In this document: piece by piece, positions 15,366 through 25,196 of the stretch
How the letters are laid out: each line of letters starts with the position of its first letter
Numbering within the stretch: the stretch's first letter is position 1
Source: Paenibacillus sp. cl123
GTDB taxonomy: Bacteria; Bacillota; Bacilli; Paenibacillales; NBRC-103111
Assembly: GCF_900101595.1 (NCBI RefSeq)
Contig: NZ_FMYY01000001.1
Location: forward strand, 120,735 to 184,734
Length of the DNA: 64,000 bases
Direction of reading: 5' to 3'
Program-made: the position numbers and the translations under genes
Notes under the pieces: model-generated
The model's input: the letters and a program-made list of their open reading frames with translations, nothing else
Databases searched by the model: none
What the model was told of the DNA's origin: nothing

Positions 15366-16259
15366 ATGAAGAAAGTAAGAAAAGCAATCATCCCGGCAGC
15401 GGGTCTCGGAACCAGATTCCTTCCTGCCACGAAGGCTATGCCCAAGGAAATGCTTCCTATCATCGACAAGCCTACCATCCAATATATCGTCGAAGAGGCG
15501 GTAGCGTCCGGCATCGAAGATATTATCATCGTGACCGGCAAAGGAAAGCGGGCGATCGAAGATCACTTCGATCATGCCTTCGAGCTTGAAAGCAATCTGG
15601 CTGAGAAAGGAAAGCTGAAGCTGCTGGAGGAAGTGCAGCGCTCGGCCAAGGTCGATATTCACTATATCCGCCAGAAGGAACCGAAAGGTCTCGGACATGC
15701 CGTATGGTGCGCGAGACGGTTTATAGGCGACGAGCCGTTCGCCGTGCTGCTCGGCGACGATATTGTAATGAGCGACAAGCAGCCCTGCCTGAAGCAGCTG
15801 ATCGACCAATACGATCAGACAGGTTCCTCCGTCATCGGCGTTCAGCCGGTATCCGATCAGGAAACGCAGCGCTACGGGATCATCGATCCGGTCAGTAAGG
15901 CCGGCGATCTGTATGAAGTCCGGTCGTTCGTGGAGAAGCCGGCGCTGGGGACCGCGCCGTCCAATCTGGCGATTATGGGACGTTATGTGCTGACCGCGGA
16001 TATTTTCCCGTTCCTCGATCTGCAGCTTGAAGGCGCCGGAGGCGAGATTCAGCTGACCGATGCGATTCAGAAGCTCAACGAGGCGCATCGCGTGTTCGCT
16101 TACCACTTTGCCGGCAAGCGGTACGATGTCGGCGAGAAGCTCGGCTTCATCCTGACGACGCTGGAGTTTGCGATGCGCAGCTCGGAGCTGCGCGCCCCGC
16201 TGCTGCGCGCGATGGAGCAAATGATTGAAGACAGCGCCCTGCCGCAGGCGATCGGCTAA
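15366..16259 (+). CDS. galU: UTP-glucose-1-phosphate uridylyltransferase
   Basis: Makes UDP-glucose from UTP and glucose-1-phosphate for the EPS and for the dehydrogenase at 17011. The 297-residue protein starts [20 protein letters not shown] with the nucleotide-binding GLGTRFLP at 13-20 and has the family motifs [23 protein letters not shown] and VEKP. The ATG at 15366 follows GGAGGAATTAGTG; the upstream in-frame ATG at 15351 is too early relative to that site. It is the first gene after the structured leader RNA. Confidence 0.95.
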   Translation: MKKVRKAIIPAAGLGTRFLPATKAMPKEMLPIIDKPTIQYIVEEAVASGIEDIIIVTGKGKRAIEDHFDHAFELESNLAEKGKLKLLEEVQRSAKVDIHYIRQKEPKGLGHAVWCARRFIGDEPFAVLLGDDIVMSDKQPCLKQLIDQYDQTGSSVIGVQPVSDQETQRYGIIDPVSKAGDLYEVRSFVEKPALGTAPSNLAIMGRYVLTADIFPFLDLQLEGAGGEIQLTDAIQKLNEAHRVFAYHFAGKRYDVGEKLGFILTTLEFAMRSSELRAPLLRAMEQMIEDSALPQAIG

Positions 16260-16284
16260 TCGGCTAGAGGAGGCACAATATACG

Positions 16285-16974
16285 ATGTCGGATACGAACA
16301 ATGCGGAGGCTTTGGGCTCGCGGCCTAATTATAAGGAAAGCAGTATCGGTGTGGAAGCCGGTTCCCGCAAAGCTTACTTGTGGGCCAAACGGGCCATGGA
16401 CATTATCGGAGCATTCGCCGGTCTGCTGCTGCTGCTGCCGGTGTTTGCGGTCATTTCGGTGATGATCAAGCTGGAAGACCCTAAGGGAACCGTGTTTTTC
16501 CGCCAGATGCGGGTTGGAAAAAACGGCAAGCCGTTCGCCATGTATAAGTTCAGATCGATGGTATGGAATGCCGAAGCGCTGCTCCAGGAGCTGCTCGACA
16601 AAAACGAGATCCAGGGCGCGATGTTCAAAATGAAAGATGATCCGCGCATTACGAAGGTCGGCAAGCTATTGCGGGTGACCAGTCTCGATGAGCTGCCGCA
16701 GCTCTGGAATGTGCTGAAGGGCGAGATGAGCCTGGTCGGGCCGCGTCCTCCGCTGCAGCGGGAGGTCGATCAGTATACCCGCTACGACAAGCAGCGTCTG
16801 CTGGTTGTGCCCGGCTGCACGGGACTGTGGCAGGTAAGCGGCCGCAACGGACTGTCGTTCGAGCAGATGGTGGAGCTGGATTTGTATTATATTCGTCATC
16901 AAAGCCTGTGGATGGACATCAAGCTGATTGTCCGAACCGTATGGATCATGTTTTTTCCGAAAAATGCGTATTGA
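16285..16974 (+). CDS. Undecaprenyl-phosphate sugar-1-phosphate transferase (initiating enzyme)
   Basis: Transfers the first sugar phosphate to undecaprenyl phosphate at the membrane and so starts each repeat unit. It has 229 residues with a single hydrophobic segment (about residues 38-62) followed by the catalytic core: FRQMRVGKNGKPFAMYKFRSM, DELPQLWNVLKGEMSLVGPRPP and PGCTGLWQVSGR. This is the short monotopic form, without the N-terminal multi-span domain of WbaP. The start at 16285 follows AGGAGG; an earlier in-frame ATG at 16225 lies within galU. Confidence 0.93.
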   Translation: MSDTNNAEALGSRPNYKESSIGVEAGSRKAYLWAKRAMDIIGAFAGLLLLLPVFAVISVMIKLEDPKGTVFFRQMRVGKNGKPFAMYKFRSMVWNAEALLQELLDKNEIQGAMFKMKDDPRITKVGKLLRVTSLDELPQLWNVLKGEMSLVGPRPPLQREVDQYTRYDKQRLLVVPGCTGLWQVSGRNGLSFEQMVELDLYYIRHQSLWMDIKLIVRTVWIMFFPKNAY

Positions 16975-17010
16975 CCGTACAATCTCAAGCTGGGTAAGGG
17001 GAAAAGGATA

Positions 17011-18387
17011 ATGAACGTTAGCGTCATTGGAACGGGCTATGTGGGATTGACGACAGGCATTTCGCTTGCCTATCTCGGCCACCAAGTCACCTGCGTGGAT
17101 ATTGACGAACGAAAGATTGAAGGCTTGAAGGCAGGGGTTCTGCCCATCTATGAGCCCGGTCTGGATGAACTGCTGAAGGAGTCGGAGGAGCGCATCCGCT
17201 TCACGACTTCTTACGAAACGGCGGTATCCGAAGCCGAAGTCCTTATATTTGCCGTCGGCACGCCGGCTAATGATGACGGTTCGCCGAACCTCACTTATTT
17301 GTTCGGGGCGGCCGACGAAGTGATGACCCATCTGGTCGACAAGGATACGCCGACCGTACTTGTCAATAAAAGCACTGTACCGGTCGGGACCGCCGACTAT
17401 ATCGCCGAGAAGATCAAAGCCTTCGGCCTTCGGGACAAGGCCGTCATCGCTTCGAATCCCGAGTTTTTGCGCCAGAGCCGCGCCGTGTCGGATACGCTCT
17501 ATCCGGAGCGTATTGTCGTGGGCGGAGACGAGGAGGCCGTGCGAACGCTGCGGGAGATGTATGAAGGTCTGGTGAGCCAGACCTTCCGCGCTCCGGCGTT
17601 TGCGCCAAGGCCGGAAGGTCTGACGGCCGTGCCGTTTCTGGCTATCGATCTGCGCAGCGCGGAGCTGGCCAAATATGCGGCCAATGCGTTCCTCGCGATG
17701 AAGATCAGCTTCATCAACGAAATCGCCAATGTGTGCGATGCGGTCGGAGCCGATGTCAGACGGGTTGCGGATGTGATCGGAGGCGATGCGCGGATCGGCA
17801 AAGCTTTCCTGCATGCCGGCATCGGGTACGGAGGCAGCTGCTTCCCGAAGGATACGCGGGCGCTGCATCATATCGCGGATACGAACGGCTACGACTTCAA
17901 GCTGCTGGCGGCCGTTATTGAAGTGAACGGAGCACAGAAGTTCAAGCTGATCGAGAAGGCCAGGGAAAGCCTCGGCACGCTCTACGGCAAGAAGATCGCG
18001 GTGCTGGGCTTGACCTTCAAGCCCGGAACCGACGATATCCGCGAAGCCCCGAGCCTGCCGATCATCCAGGCGCTGATCGCGGAAGGAGCCGAGGTGCGGG
18101 TTCACGACCCGATTGCGCTGGGCAAGTCCCGGCACTATTTGCCGGCCGAGGCTCGCGCTTGCGAGAGCGTGCGGGAGGCTCTGCTGGACGCTGAGGCTGC
18201 GCTGCTGGTGACGGAGTGGCCGGAGTATGCCGAGATCGGCCCGGACAACCTGAAGGCCTGGATGGCCCGGCCGCTCTGGATCGACGGGCGCAATGCCTTT
18301 GCCGACCGCTACTCGGAAGAGATGGAATATAGGGGCGTGGGGATTCGGGGCGGCGCCAGCCGCGAGCCGGTTCACGTTCATCTGTAA
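17011..18387 (+). CDS. ugd: UDP-glucose 6-dehydrogenase
   Basis: Oxidises UDP-glucose to UDP-glucuronic acid with NAD. The N-terminal Rossmann motif GTGYVG is at residues 7-12; the catalytic Cys sits in GGSCFPKD near residue 277; the C-terminal domain has GLTFKPGTDDIREAPS. At 458 residues it is of usual length. Its presence predicts a glucuronic-acid-containing, acidic EPS. Confidence 0.95.
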   Translation: MNVSVIGTGYVGLTTGISLAYLGHQVTCVDIDERKIEGLKAGVLPIYEPGLDELLKESEERIRFTTSYETAVSEAEVLIFAVGTPANDDGSPNLTYLFGAADEVMTHLVDKDTPTVLVNKSTVPVGTADYIAEKIKAFGLRDKAVIASNPEFLRQSRAVSDTLYPERIVVGGDEEAVRTLREMYEGLVSQTFRAPAFAPRPEGLTAVPFLAIDLRSAELAKYAANAFLAMKISFINEIANVCDAVGADVRRVADVIGGDARIGKAFLHAGIGYGGSCFPKDTRALHHIADTNGYDFKLLAAVIEVNGAQKFKLIEKARESLGTLYGKKIAVLGLTFKPGTDDIREAPSLPIIQALIAEGAEVRVHDPIALGKSRHYLPAEARACESVREALLDAEAALLVTEWPEYAEIGPDNLKAWMARPLWIDGRNAFADRYSEEMEYRGVGIRGGASREPVHVHL

Positions 18388-18402
18388 GGTGGAGAGATAA
18401 CG

Positions 18403-19560
18403 ATGAGAATCATGGCGATCAGTCATCCCTGCGTAACCGATGTGAATCAGCAATTTTATGCCGAGCTGGAGGCGCTCGGGCATACCGTCCAATTGATCGT
18501 GCCTTCCAACTTCCGCACGACCTACTCGGCCGATACGGTCGAAGTATCCAGATGGCCCGACTTTGCCGGCATGATTGAGCAGCGCAAGGTCGGCCTCTCC
18601 GGCAGCATTCCGCTCCATTACTACCAGTCCAACCTCCGTCCCTCCATCAAGGCGTTCCGTCCCGATGTGCTGTTCGTGGAAGAGGAGCCGTACTCCGCCA
18701 GCGCCTGGCAGGCTTTCTACGCTTCGCGGGACCTCCCGATGAAGCGGGTCGTCTACTCGGCGCAGAACATCCTCAAGCAATATCCGCTGCCCTTCCGCTG
18801 GATGGAGCGGTACGTGCTGGACCGGACCGACCTTGCGGCTGTCGTCAGCAGCGAGGTAGGAGAGGTGCTGCGCAAGAAGAACTTTCAAGGCGGGCTGCTT
18901 TCGTTTCCGCTCGGAGTCGATACGGGGCAATTTCGGCCGATGCTTGAGGAGCGGCGGAAGCTGAGGCGGGAGCTGGAAGCGGACGAGAAATTTATCGTCG
19001 GTTATGTGGGGCGATTCGTCGAAGAGAAGGGAATCCGCTTCCTGCTGGAAGCGGCCGAGAAGCTGGCCGGGCATCCGGTCAGCTTTGTCTTCGTCGGCAA
19101 GGGAGAGCTGCTGGAGGACATCCGCCGCGTCCAGGCCCGGCATCCCGGGTTGATCCGGATTCTCGATTCGGTTAAGCACAACGATGTTCACCGGTGGATG
19201 AATGCGATGGATGCGCTGGCGCTGCCGTCTCTGACCATGCCGAACTGGAAAGAGCAATTTGGCCGCGTCATCGTGGAGGCCATGGCCTGCGGAGTCCCTG
19301 TCATCGGCAGCGACAGCGGCCAGATTCCGGTGCTGCTGCGGGAAACCGGCGGCGGCTGGATCGTGCCCGAGCGGGACGCCGAGGCGTTGGCAGCCGTCAT
19401 CCGCTCCTTGATGGAGCAGCCCGGAGAACGCGACCGCTGTGCGGAGGCCGGCCTTGCGGCCGTCAGCCGCACCTACAGCAAAAAGGGGCTGGCGAAGGCA
19501 TTCGAGCAGGCTTTGATGAAAGGACAGCCCGAGGAGCAGTCCGGGAGGGCGGCGTTATGA
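18403..19560 (+). CDS. Glycosyltransferase family 4
   Basis: A 385-residue GT-B enzyme with a two-domain layout. The donor domain shows VGYVGRFVEEKGIRFLLEA and the motif EQFGRVIVEAMACGVPVIGSD. It follows ugd by 15 bases and ends in a 4-base overlap (ATGA) with the next glycosyltransferase. It probably adds one sugar to the lipid-linked repeat unit on the cytoplasmic side. Donor and acceptor cannot be read from the sequence. Confidence 0.88.
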   Translation: MRIMAISHPCVTDVNQQFYAELEALGHTVQLIVPSNFRTTYSADTVEVSRWPDFAGMIEQRKVGLSGSIPLHYYQSNLRPSIKAFRPDVLFVEEEPYSASAWQAFYASRDLPMKRVVYSAQNILKQYPLPFRWMERYVLDRTDLAAVVSSEVGEVLRKKNFQGGLLSFPLGVDTGQFRPMLEERRKLRRELEADEKFIVGYVGRFVEEKGIRFLLEAAEKLAGHPVSFVFVGKGELLEDIRRVQARHPGLIRILDSVKHNDVHRWMNAMDALALPSLTMPNWKEQFGRVIVEAMACGVPVIGSDSGQIPVLLRETGGGWIVPERDAEALAAVIRSLMEQPGERDRCAEAGLAAVSRTYSKKGLAKAFEQALMKGQPEEQSGRAAL

Positions 19561-20750
19561 CGAGCAGGAAGAAAATTGTAATTGTCGCCCACGATGTCGG
19601 CGGCGGCGGGGGGATGGAGCGGCATCTGGAGGAAGTCATCATGCGTCTGAAGCAGGACGCCGATGTGACGGTGGTGGCCGCCTCCATGAAGCTGGCCGAT
19701 CCGTCCGGCGTCCGCTTTATCCGTATTCCGGTGATGGCGAAGCCTGTGCCGCTTAAGATGATGGTGTTCGCTATAATGGCTACCTTGCGCTTGCTGTTCA
19801 TCAAGCGCGATTTGCTGCATACGACCGGCGCGATTGTCGCGAACCGCGCGGATGTATCGACCGTACACTTCTGCCATGCCGGCTACGTCGAGGCGACCGG
19901 CAACACCCGCTCCAAGCTGAACCGGTCCTTGCTCCGCCGCTGGAACAGCGCGCTTGCTTCCTCTATAGCGCTCGGGATGGAGAGGCTGATCTACAGGCCC
20001 GGCCGCACCCGCAAGCTGATCGCCGTATCGGGACGCGTGCGTCAGGAACTGCTCGCTTCGTTTCCTTATGAGCCCCATGAGGTCGAGGTCGTGCCGAACG
20101 GGGTGGATATGAGCTGCTTCAGGCCGATGACGGACGATGAAAAACGGACGCTCCGGCTGAAGCACGGCTTGCCCGAGCACGGGAGGTTTGTGCTGTTCAT
20201 GGGCGGCGATTGGCCGCTGAAGGGACTGGATTACGTCATCGATGCGTTCAACCAAACCGCTCCCGCGTATCCTGACCTGCATCTGCTCGTCGTCGGCAAG
20301 GGAGACAAGGAGGCGTACGCGCCGAAGATCGCGGAGGCGGTCCGCTCCCGCGTCATCTTCGCCGGCAAGCGTCCGAACCCGGAGGAATGGTTCGGACTGA
20401 GCGATTTGTTCATCTTTCCTTCCAGCTACGAGACCTTCTCGCTGGTCGTCCATGAGGCGGCGGCGGCCGGGCTCGTCGTGCTGTCGACACGCGTCGGCGG
20501 CGTCGAGGATTTGATCGAGGACGGGGTCAACGGCTATTGGATCGAGCGGGACGGCGAGCAGATCGCCCGGCGGCTGCGCAGCGTGCTGGATGCTCCCGAA
20601 GAGCATGCGGCCATGCGGGAGCGAAGCCGGAGCCGGGTATCCGCTCTGACCTGGGACCACACGTACGGCCTGATGAAGGACATCTACCGCAGCATGCATG
20701 AACCACAATACGGAAGTAGGGGCTTCGACATTGAGCGTACTCATCCATAG
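19557..20750 (+). CDS. Glycosyltransferase family 4
   Basis: A 397-residue GT-B enzyme beginning MTSRKKIVIVAHDVGGGGGM with a glycine-rich loop. The donor domain contains VLFMGGDWPLKGLDYV and ETFSLVVHEAAAAGLVVLSTRVGG. The ATG at 19557 overlaps the previous stop; the long in-frame extension upstream to 19194 is out-of-frame reading through the previous gene and is not used. EPS repeat-unit assembly is the likely role. Confidence 0.88.
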   Translation: MTSRKKIVIVAHDVGGGGGMERHLEEVIMRLKQDADVTVVAASMKLADPSGVRFIRIPVMAKPVPLKMMVFAIMATLRLLFIKRDLLHTTGAIVANRADVSTVHFCHAGYVEATGNTRSKLNRSLLRRWNSALASSIALGMERLIYRPGRTRKLIAVSGRVRQELLASFPYEPHEVEVVPNGVDMSCFRPMTDDEKRTLRLKHGLPEHGRFVLFMGGDWPLKGLDYVIDAFNQTAPAYPDLHLLVVGKGDKEAYAPKIAEAVRSRVIFAGKRPNPEEWFGLSDLFIFPSSYETFSLVVHEAAAAGLVVLSTRVGGVEDLIEDGVNGYWIERDGEQIARRLRSVLDAPEEHAAMRERSRSRVSALTWDHTYGLMKDIYRSMHEPQYGSRGFDIERTHP

Positions 20751-22167
20751 AATGCAGGATCACCGCGTGCTGAAATGGGCGCTGGTGCTGTTGTTTGTCG
20801 TCTGCGGCGGATATTTGCTCGGCAAGTGGTCGCTCGAGCCGGGTAAAATCCGTCTGCTGATTTTTCTGGGGCTGATGCTGCTGGCGCTTCCGCTGACCGT
20901 CAAGCATCCCCGCGTGCTGATGTTCGGCATGCTCATCTATTTGCCGTTTCTGGGCTTTTTCCGCCGGATGCTGATCCCGGTGTCCGGATGGAGCTCTTAT
21001 GATCCGCTGGTCATATTCGTGCCGGTTGTCGTTCTGATGATGGGTTTTTTCTGGATGTACCGGACTTATATCGGACGGCAAGGCATTCAGAAGGAAGACG
21101 ATACTTACTTGTTCAAGCTCGTGCGCTGGATGATCATCATCGATCTGATCCAGGTTGTGAACCCGCTGCAGGGCAGCATTCTGACCGGCTTCGGCGGCAT
21201 TATGTTCTACGTCGTGCCGCTGTTCTGGATGGTGCTCAGCCGGCTGTACATGACGGAGGCGTGGCTGAAGCGCATCTATGGGGCCATTTGCGGCATTGCG
21301 GTGATCAGCAGCTTGTATGGCTTGAAGCAGATCACTTACGGCTTTGCCGAGTTTGAACGGATATGGATTCAAATTGCCGGCTATGCGGCGCTTATTGTCG
21401 GCGATGGCTCGCGGGCATTCTCGTTTTTTACCAATGCCGCGGAATATACGACCTTTCTGGTCGTTTCCGTAGTCATCCTGTGGGTCTATCTGCTGCGCGG
21501 CAATGCGGTCCAGCGGCTGTGCGCCGTGCTGATCATCCCGCTGCTCCTGTACTGCATCTTTATGCAGTCCAGCCGCACGCCGGTCATTTTGACGAGTTTG
21601 TCGCTCGCGGTTATGACCGTCGTGCATGCCAAAACGACGGCAGGCCGTGTCCTGTCGCTGCTCATCATGGCCGGCATGCTGGCGGGCGCCTTTGTCGGCA
21701 TCAGCCGCATCGAGAGCAGCAATGAACTGATCGCGCACCAGGTGAACGGGCTTACGAATCCGATGGACGAGGAGCATTCGACTGCCGGCATTCATGTGGC
21801 GATGTTCGTAAACGGCATGCTTAAGGGCATTGTGAATCCGCTCGGCTACGGACTCGGGTCTACGACGCTGGCCGGGGCCAAGCTGTCCGACACCGGAGAC
21901 AGCTCCGAGGTGGATTTAAGCAATATGATGATATCGACGGGAATTGCGGGCGGGCTCGTATACGGGCTGATCCTGCTGGAGACGCTGCGCCGAGCATTCC
22001 GGATGGCTCAGAAGCATACGACGGCCCTGATCATATTGGGCATGCTGATAGCTACGCTTGGAGCGTGGTCGAACGGGGGCAACTACTCCGTATGCGCCCT
22101 CATCTGGCTCAGCATCGGATTTTTGGATAAATTGACGCTTACGCAGGGAGGAATTAGGCAGACATGA
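20698..22167 (+). CDS. O-antigen-ligase/Wzy-like polymerase
   Basis: A polytopic membrane protein of up to 489 residues with about eleven hydrophobic segments and a large loop after residue 340 (about 340-400), the layout of Wzy polymerases and O-antigen ligases. It would polymerise repeat units outside the membrane. The start is uncertain: 20698 overlaps the previous gene by 53 bases and lacks a clear ribosome site, and an internal ATG at 20752 would remove the first 18 residues. It overlaps the next gene by ATGA. With the Wzz-like and Wzx-like genes it completes a Wzx/Wzy-dependent pathway. Confidence 0.82.
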   Translation: MNHNTEVGASTLSVLIHRMQDHRVLKWALVLLFVVCGGYLLGKWSLEPGKIRLLIFLGLMLLALPLTVKHPRVLMFGMLIYLPFLGFFRRMLIPVSGWSSYDPLVIFVPVVVLMMGFFWMYRTYIGRQGIQKEDDTYLFKLVRWMIIIDLIQVVNPLQGSILTGFGGIMFYVVPLFWMVLSRLYMTEAWLKRIYGAICGIAVISSLYGLKQITYGFAEFERIWIQIAGYAALIVGDGSRAFSFFTNAAEYTTFLVVSVVILWVYLLRGNAVQRLCAVLIIPLLLYCIFMQSSRTPVILTSLSLAVMTVVHAKTTAGRVLSLLIMAGMLAGAFVGISRIESSNELIAHQVNGLTNPMDEEHSTAGIHVAMFVNGMLKGIVNPLGYGLGSTTLAGAKLSDTGDSSEVDLSNMMISTGIAGGLVYGLILLETLRRAFRMAQKHTTALIILGMLIATLGAWSNGGNYSVCALIWLSIGFLDKLTLTQGGIRQT

Positions 22168-23435
22168 GGAAAAAACGGCGGAAAAACATGCACCTTACCC
22201 GTCAAGGCATCACAGCGGTGGTAGCGCTGGGAGTCAGCTTCAGCATCATTACCGGATGTGCGAACGTGTTAGGCTCGAATGCAGCCCCGGCAGTCAACGA
22301 GCAGCAGCAGTCCAAGGCCGTCAAGGTGGCCAAGCTGGAGAAGATCAAGCTGGGAGAACCGCCCGAGCTGACCGCGGAAATCGTTTCGTCCGTCCAGTTC
22401 GAGCTGTTCGCCAAAGCTTCCGGCGAAGTGACGGAGGTGCTCAAGCGGCGCGGCGATACGGTAAACGAAGGGGATGTCATCGCGAGAATATATTCCAAGG
22501 ACGCGGACTATGAGCGCAGCAAGGCGGCGATGGCGGTCCAGAATGCGTCCGAAGCGATCAACACGGCGAAGAAGGAGCGGGAGATTACGAAAGCCGGCCT
22601 GCAGAATTCCATCTTGAAGGCGGAGCAGGCCCTGCACGATCTGACGCGCAACACGAACAAGCTCAAGAACGATTACGATGCCGGGCGCATCAATAAAACC
22701 CCGGTGCAGGAAGCGGAAGTAAAGCTGAAAAACGCTCAGCTGGACCTGGAGCTGTTGAAGCAGCAATTAAAAACCTTGAACGGCCAAGACAACTTGTCGG
22801 CGCTCAATCTGCAGCTGAAGGATGCCCAGATGAACGTCGAGAAATGGAATGCGGCTCTTGCCGACCTGGAGATTCGGGCGTCCACCTCGGGCATTTTGAC
22901 CGAACAAACGCTGGAGAAGGGCGCGCTGACAGACGGAAGCAAGCGGATCGGCGTCATTCAGAAGATGGACCCGGTCAAAATCAAGGCATTCATCCCCGAA
23001 GCTTACGTGAAGGCGGTCAGGGAGAAAACGGAATTGACCTTTAACGTTCCCGGCACTACGGAGAAAGTGAAGGGCAAGGTGACTTATATGTCGCCTGTGA
23101 TCGACACTCAAGCGAAGGGGTACGAGCTGAATCTGGAGGCGTCTAACGCGGATCTGAAGCTGATGCCGGGCACGAAGACACGGGTGCAGCTGCTGGACGA
23201 GCAGCAGCAGATCGCGCTGGCCGTTCCAGTATCGAGCATCGTCAGAAAAGGCGAGGATACGTTTGTGTTCGTCCTGAACGGCGATACGGCGGAGCGGCGC
23301 AGAGTCGAGCTGGGCCGCATGAGCCAGGATGAGCTGAACCAGGAGGTGCTCGTCGGCGTGAAGGAAGGCGAACAGCTCATCGTCTCCGGTCAAAATCATC
23401 TGAACGATAAAGATAAGGTACAACTGACCCCCTAA
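22164..23435 (+). CDS. HlyD-family membrane-fusion-like lipoprotein
   Basis: A 423-residue exported protein. A signal peptide ends in a lipobox (SIITGCAN), so it is likely lipid-anchored outside the membrane. The body follows the HlyD/RND-adaptor order: biotinyl-lipoyl-like half (FAKASGEVTEVLKRRGDTVNEGDVIARI), a long coiled coil (about residues 115-220), then barrel segments. Such adaptors usually work with an ABC or RND pump, but no pump gene is next to it. Within the EPS operon it may connect polymerase or export proteins with the cell wall. Starts after GGGAGGA. Confidence 0.82.
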   Translation: MRKKRRKNMHLTRQGITAVVALGVSFSIITGCANVLGSNAAPAVNEQQQSKAVKVAKLEKIKLGEPPELTAEIVSSVQFELFAKASGEVTEVLKRRGDTVNEGDVIARIYSKDADYERSKAAMAVQNASEAINTAKKEREITKAGLQNSILKAEQALHDLTRNTNKLKNDYDAGRINKTPVQEAEVKLKNAQLDLELLKQQLKTLNGQDNLSALNLQLKDAQMNVEKWNAALADLEIRASTSGILTEQTLEKGALTDGSKRIGVIQKMDPVKIKAFIPEAYVKAVREKTELTFNVPGTTEKVKGKVTYMSPVIDTQAKGYELNLEASNADLKLMPGTKTRVQLLDEQQQIALAVPVSSIVRKGEDTFVFVLNGDTAERRRVELGRMSQDELNQEVLVGVKEGEQLIVSGQNHLNDKDKVQLTP

Positions 23436-23468
23436 GCCCAGACAAACTACAAAGCGAGGTATCTATCT

Positions 23469-25190
23469 GTGAATAAGACGTGGAAGAGAAATATGACTGT
23501 ATGGATGCTGTCTGCCGCCCTGTGTGTACCGGCGTCGTCGTTCGTGTCGGCCGCCGAGCCGGCCCCGACTGCCGCCGCTCCTGTTGCCGCCGCTTATACT
23601 TTGACCGATGCGATCAAGGCGGAGATCAAGAGTGTGCTCAATGAGAATGCCGGCAGTGAGACGCGGATCGGCGTCGTGGTGCGCTTACATAATACATCGG
23701 ACCGGATGCGGCGCGTTCCCGACTACGAGCTGCGCATGAAAACCGCAGACGGCACCTCGTACACGCTTCGGCCGAGTGCGGCCAATACGACATCCATTCA
23801 GTCGCAGGAGAAGGTGGAGCTCAGCTACCTGATTACTGTGGAGCGCACCGACAATGTGGCGCTGGCCTCCCTGGACTGGATTGAAATCGACGAGTTCGAG
23901 TACCCGCAGAAAGAAAAAACAGTGCTGAGCATCCCGGTTGCCGGCTTGCAGTGGACGGGAGAAGGGGCTATCCCCGAAACCGCGTTAGTCAAGCCTTGGA
24001 CTGAGGCCTTCACCCTGCCTGTATTCTCTTCTTCGATCGAATATACGCCGGTAAGCCTGTTTTACCAGAATCAGCCGGAGGGCCGGGTCGCGTTTATCAC
24101 GCTGCTTGCTGAGAATAAAGGCAAGAAAAAAGAAGCCATCCCACAGCTGCAAATCGACGGACAAGCGGACAGCGGATGGTTCAAAGGCCAGAAGCCGATC
24201 GTCCCGTCAGACACGCTGGAGCCCGGAGCGAAGCAATACGTGTACTTCGCCATCTCGGTCGACAACGAAGCCGAGCTGAAGCGGCTTGTGGTGCTGTCTC
24301 CGGAAACTTTCGTCCATGCGGATAAAACGACTCTGGATTATACGATCGGAAGAACGGTCATCGACCTACAGGATGTGGACGGCAAGAAGCATGAGGTTCA
24401 AAAGCTGCAGGCGTATCAGCCGGGCTCTGCCATTGAGTTCGATCCGCTGAGCAAGCTGATCCGCCAGGGGGTTGAGATTTCGCTGGTCGAGCTGCATATG
24501 CATGGCGCGGAAGGCGACGGCTATCAGACGGTGGTCGCCAAGTTCAAGCTGCGCAACAAGCTGGAGAGCCCCATCGCGCTCCCGGACTTTCAGGCGGAGC
24601 TGCGCACGGCGGACGGCTTCAGCTACCTGGGGACGCGTCAGAGCACGGTGGACCAGAACCTGATCTCCAACCTGGGGTATGTGATCAGCTATTCCTTCAA
24701 CGTGCCAAGCTCGGAGAAGGGCGAGAATCTGGTGATGAACCTGCTGGACGCGAAGACGGCGGCGCCTTATTATGTGCCGATCGCTTCCTTCCAAACGAAA
24801 ACTCAGGAGCAGACCAATGATGATGTGATGCGCTTCTATCCGTTCAACGTGAAGCTGGCGGACTGGACGATCGCTCCTTTATACAATGCCGGCACTTACA
24901 ATTACAAGATGAATATGACGCTGGATATCAGCCGGGAGGACAATATTGTCGTCAATCAAAACTTCTCCAAGATGAAGGTGGAGCTGGAGGATCAGCTTGG
25001 ACGCACCCTCGGGTCGGAGACGTTGTCCTTCACGGGAACGAAACGGCTCGTCAGCGCCAAGCAAAGCTTCACATTCAGCGAACTGTATACCGATCAGATC
25101 GAAAGCGGTCTGGTCATCAAAATCTACGAGTCGATCGACACGCCGCTTGGCGAAGCCAAACGTCTCGTAAAAACCTTACAGCAAAGGTAG
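23469..25190 (+). CDS. Secreted protein of unknown function in EPS operon (573 aa, GTG start)
   Basis: A signal peptide of about 29 residues (ending VSAAEP) precedes an alanine/proline stretch and several similar beta-rich segments. Repeated elements such as VRLHNTSDRMRRVPDYELRMKT and KLRNKLESPIALPDFQAELRT, each with a TADG(T/F)SY-like turn, indicate at least two internal repeats of an immunoglobulin-like or DUF-type fold near residues 60-140 and 340-430. I do not recognise the family. It lies directly after the HlyD-like gene and before the flippase, so it may be an extracellular EPS assembly or attachment factor. Confidence 0.75.
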   Translation: MNKTWKRNMTVWMLSAALCVPASSFVSAAEPAPTAAAPVAAAYTLTDAIKAEIKSVLNENAGSETRIGVVVRLHNTSDRMRRVPDYELRMKTADGTSYTLRPSAANTTSIQSQEKVELSYLITVERTDNVALASLDWIEIDEFEYPQKEKTVLSIPVAGLQWTGEGAIPETALVKPWTEAFTLPVFSSSIEYTPVSLFYQNQPEGRVAFITLLAENKGKKKEAIPQLQIDGQADSGWFKGQKPIVPSDTLEPGAKQYVYFAISVDNEAELKRLVVLSPETFVHADKTTLDYTIGRTVIDLQDVDGKKHEVQKLQAYQPGSAIEFDPLSKLIRQGVEISLVELHMHGAEGDGYQTVVAKFKLRNKLESPIALPDFQAELRTADGFSYLGTRQSTVDQNLISNLGYVISYSFNVPSSEKGENLVMNLLDAKTAAPYYVPIASFQTKTQEQTNDDVMRFYPFNVKLADWTIAPLYNAGTYNYKMNMTLDISREDNIVVNQNFSKMKVELEDQLGRTLGSETLSFTGTKRLVSAKQSFTFSELYTDQIESGLVIKIYESIDTPLGEAKRLVKTLQQR

Positions 25191-25196
25191 GCAAGC

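Noticed and set aside
16666-19257. 863-codon open frame on the minus strand
   Set aside because: It lies antisense to the sugar transferase, ugd and a glycosyltransferase, all with clear family motifs. Its sequence is low in recognisable structure and results from codon bias in a GC-rich region.
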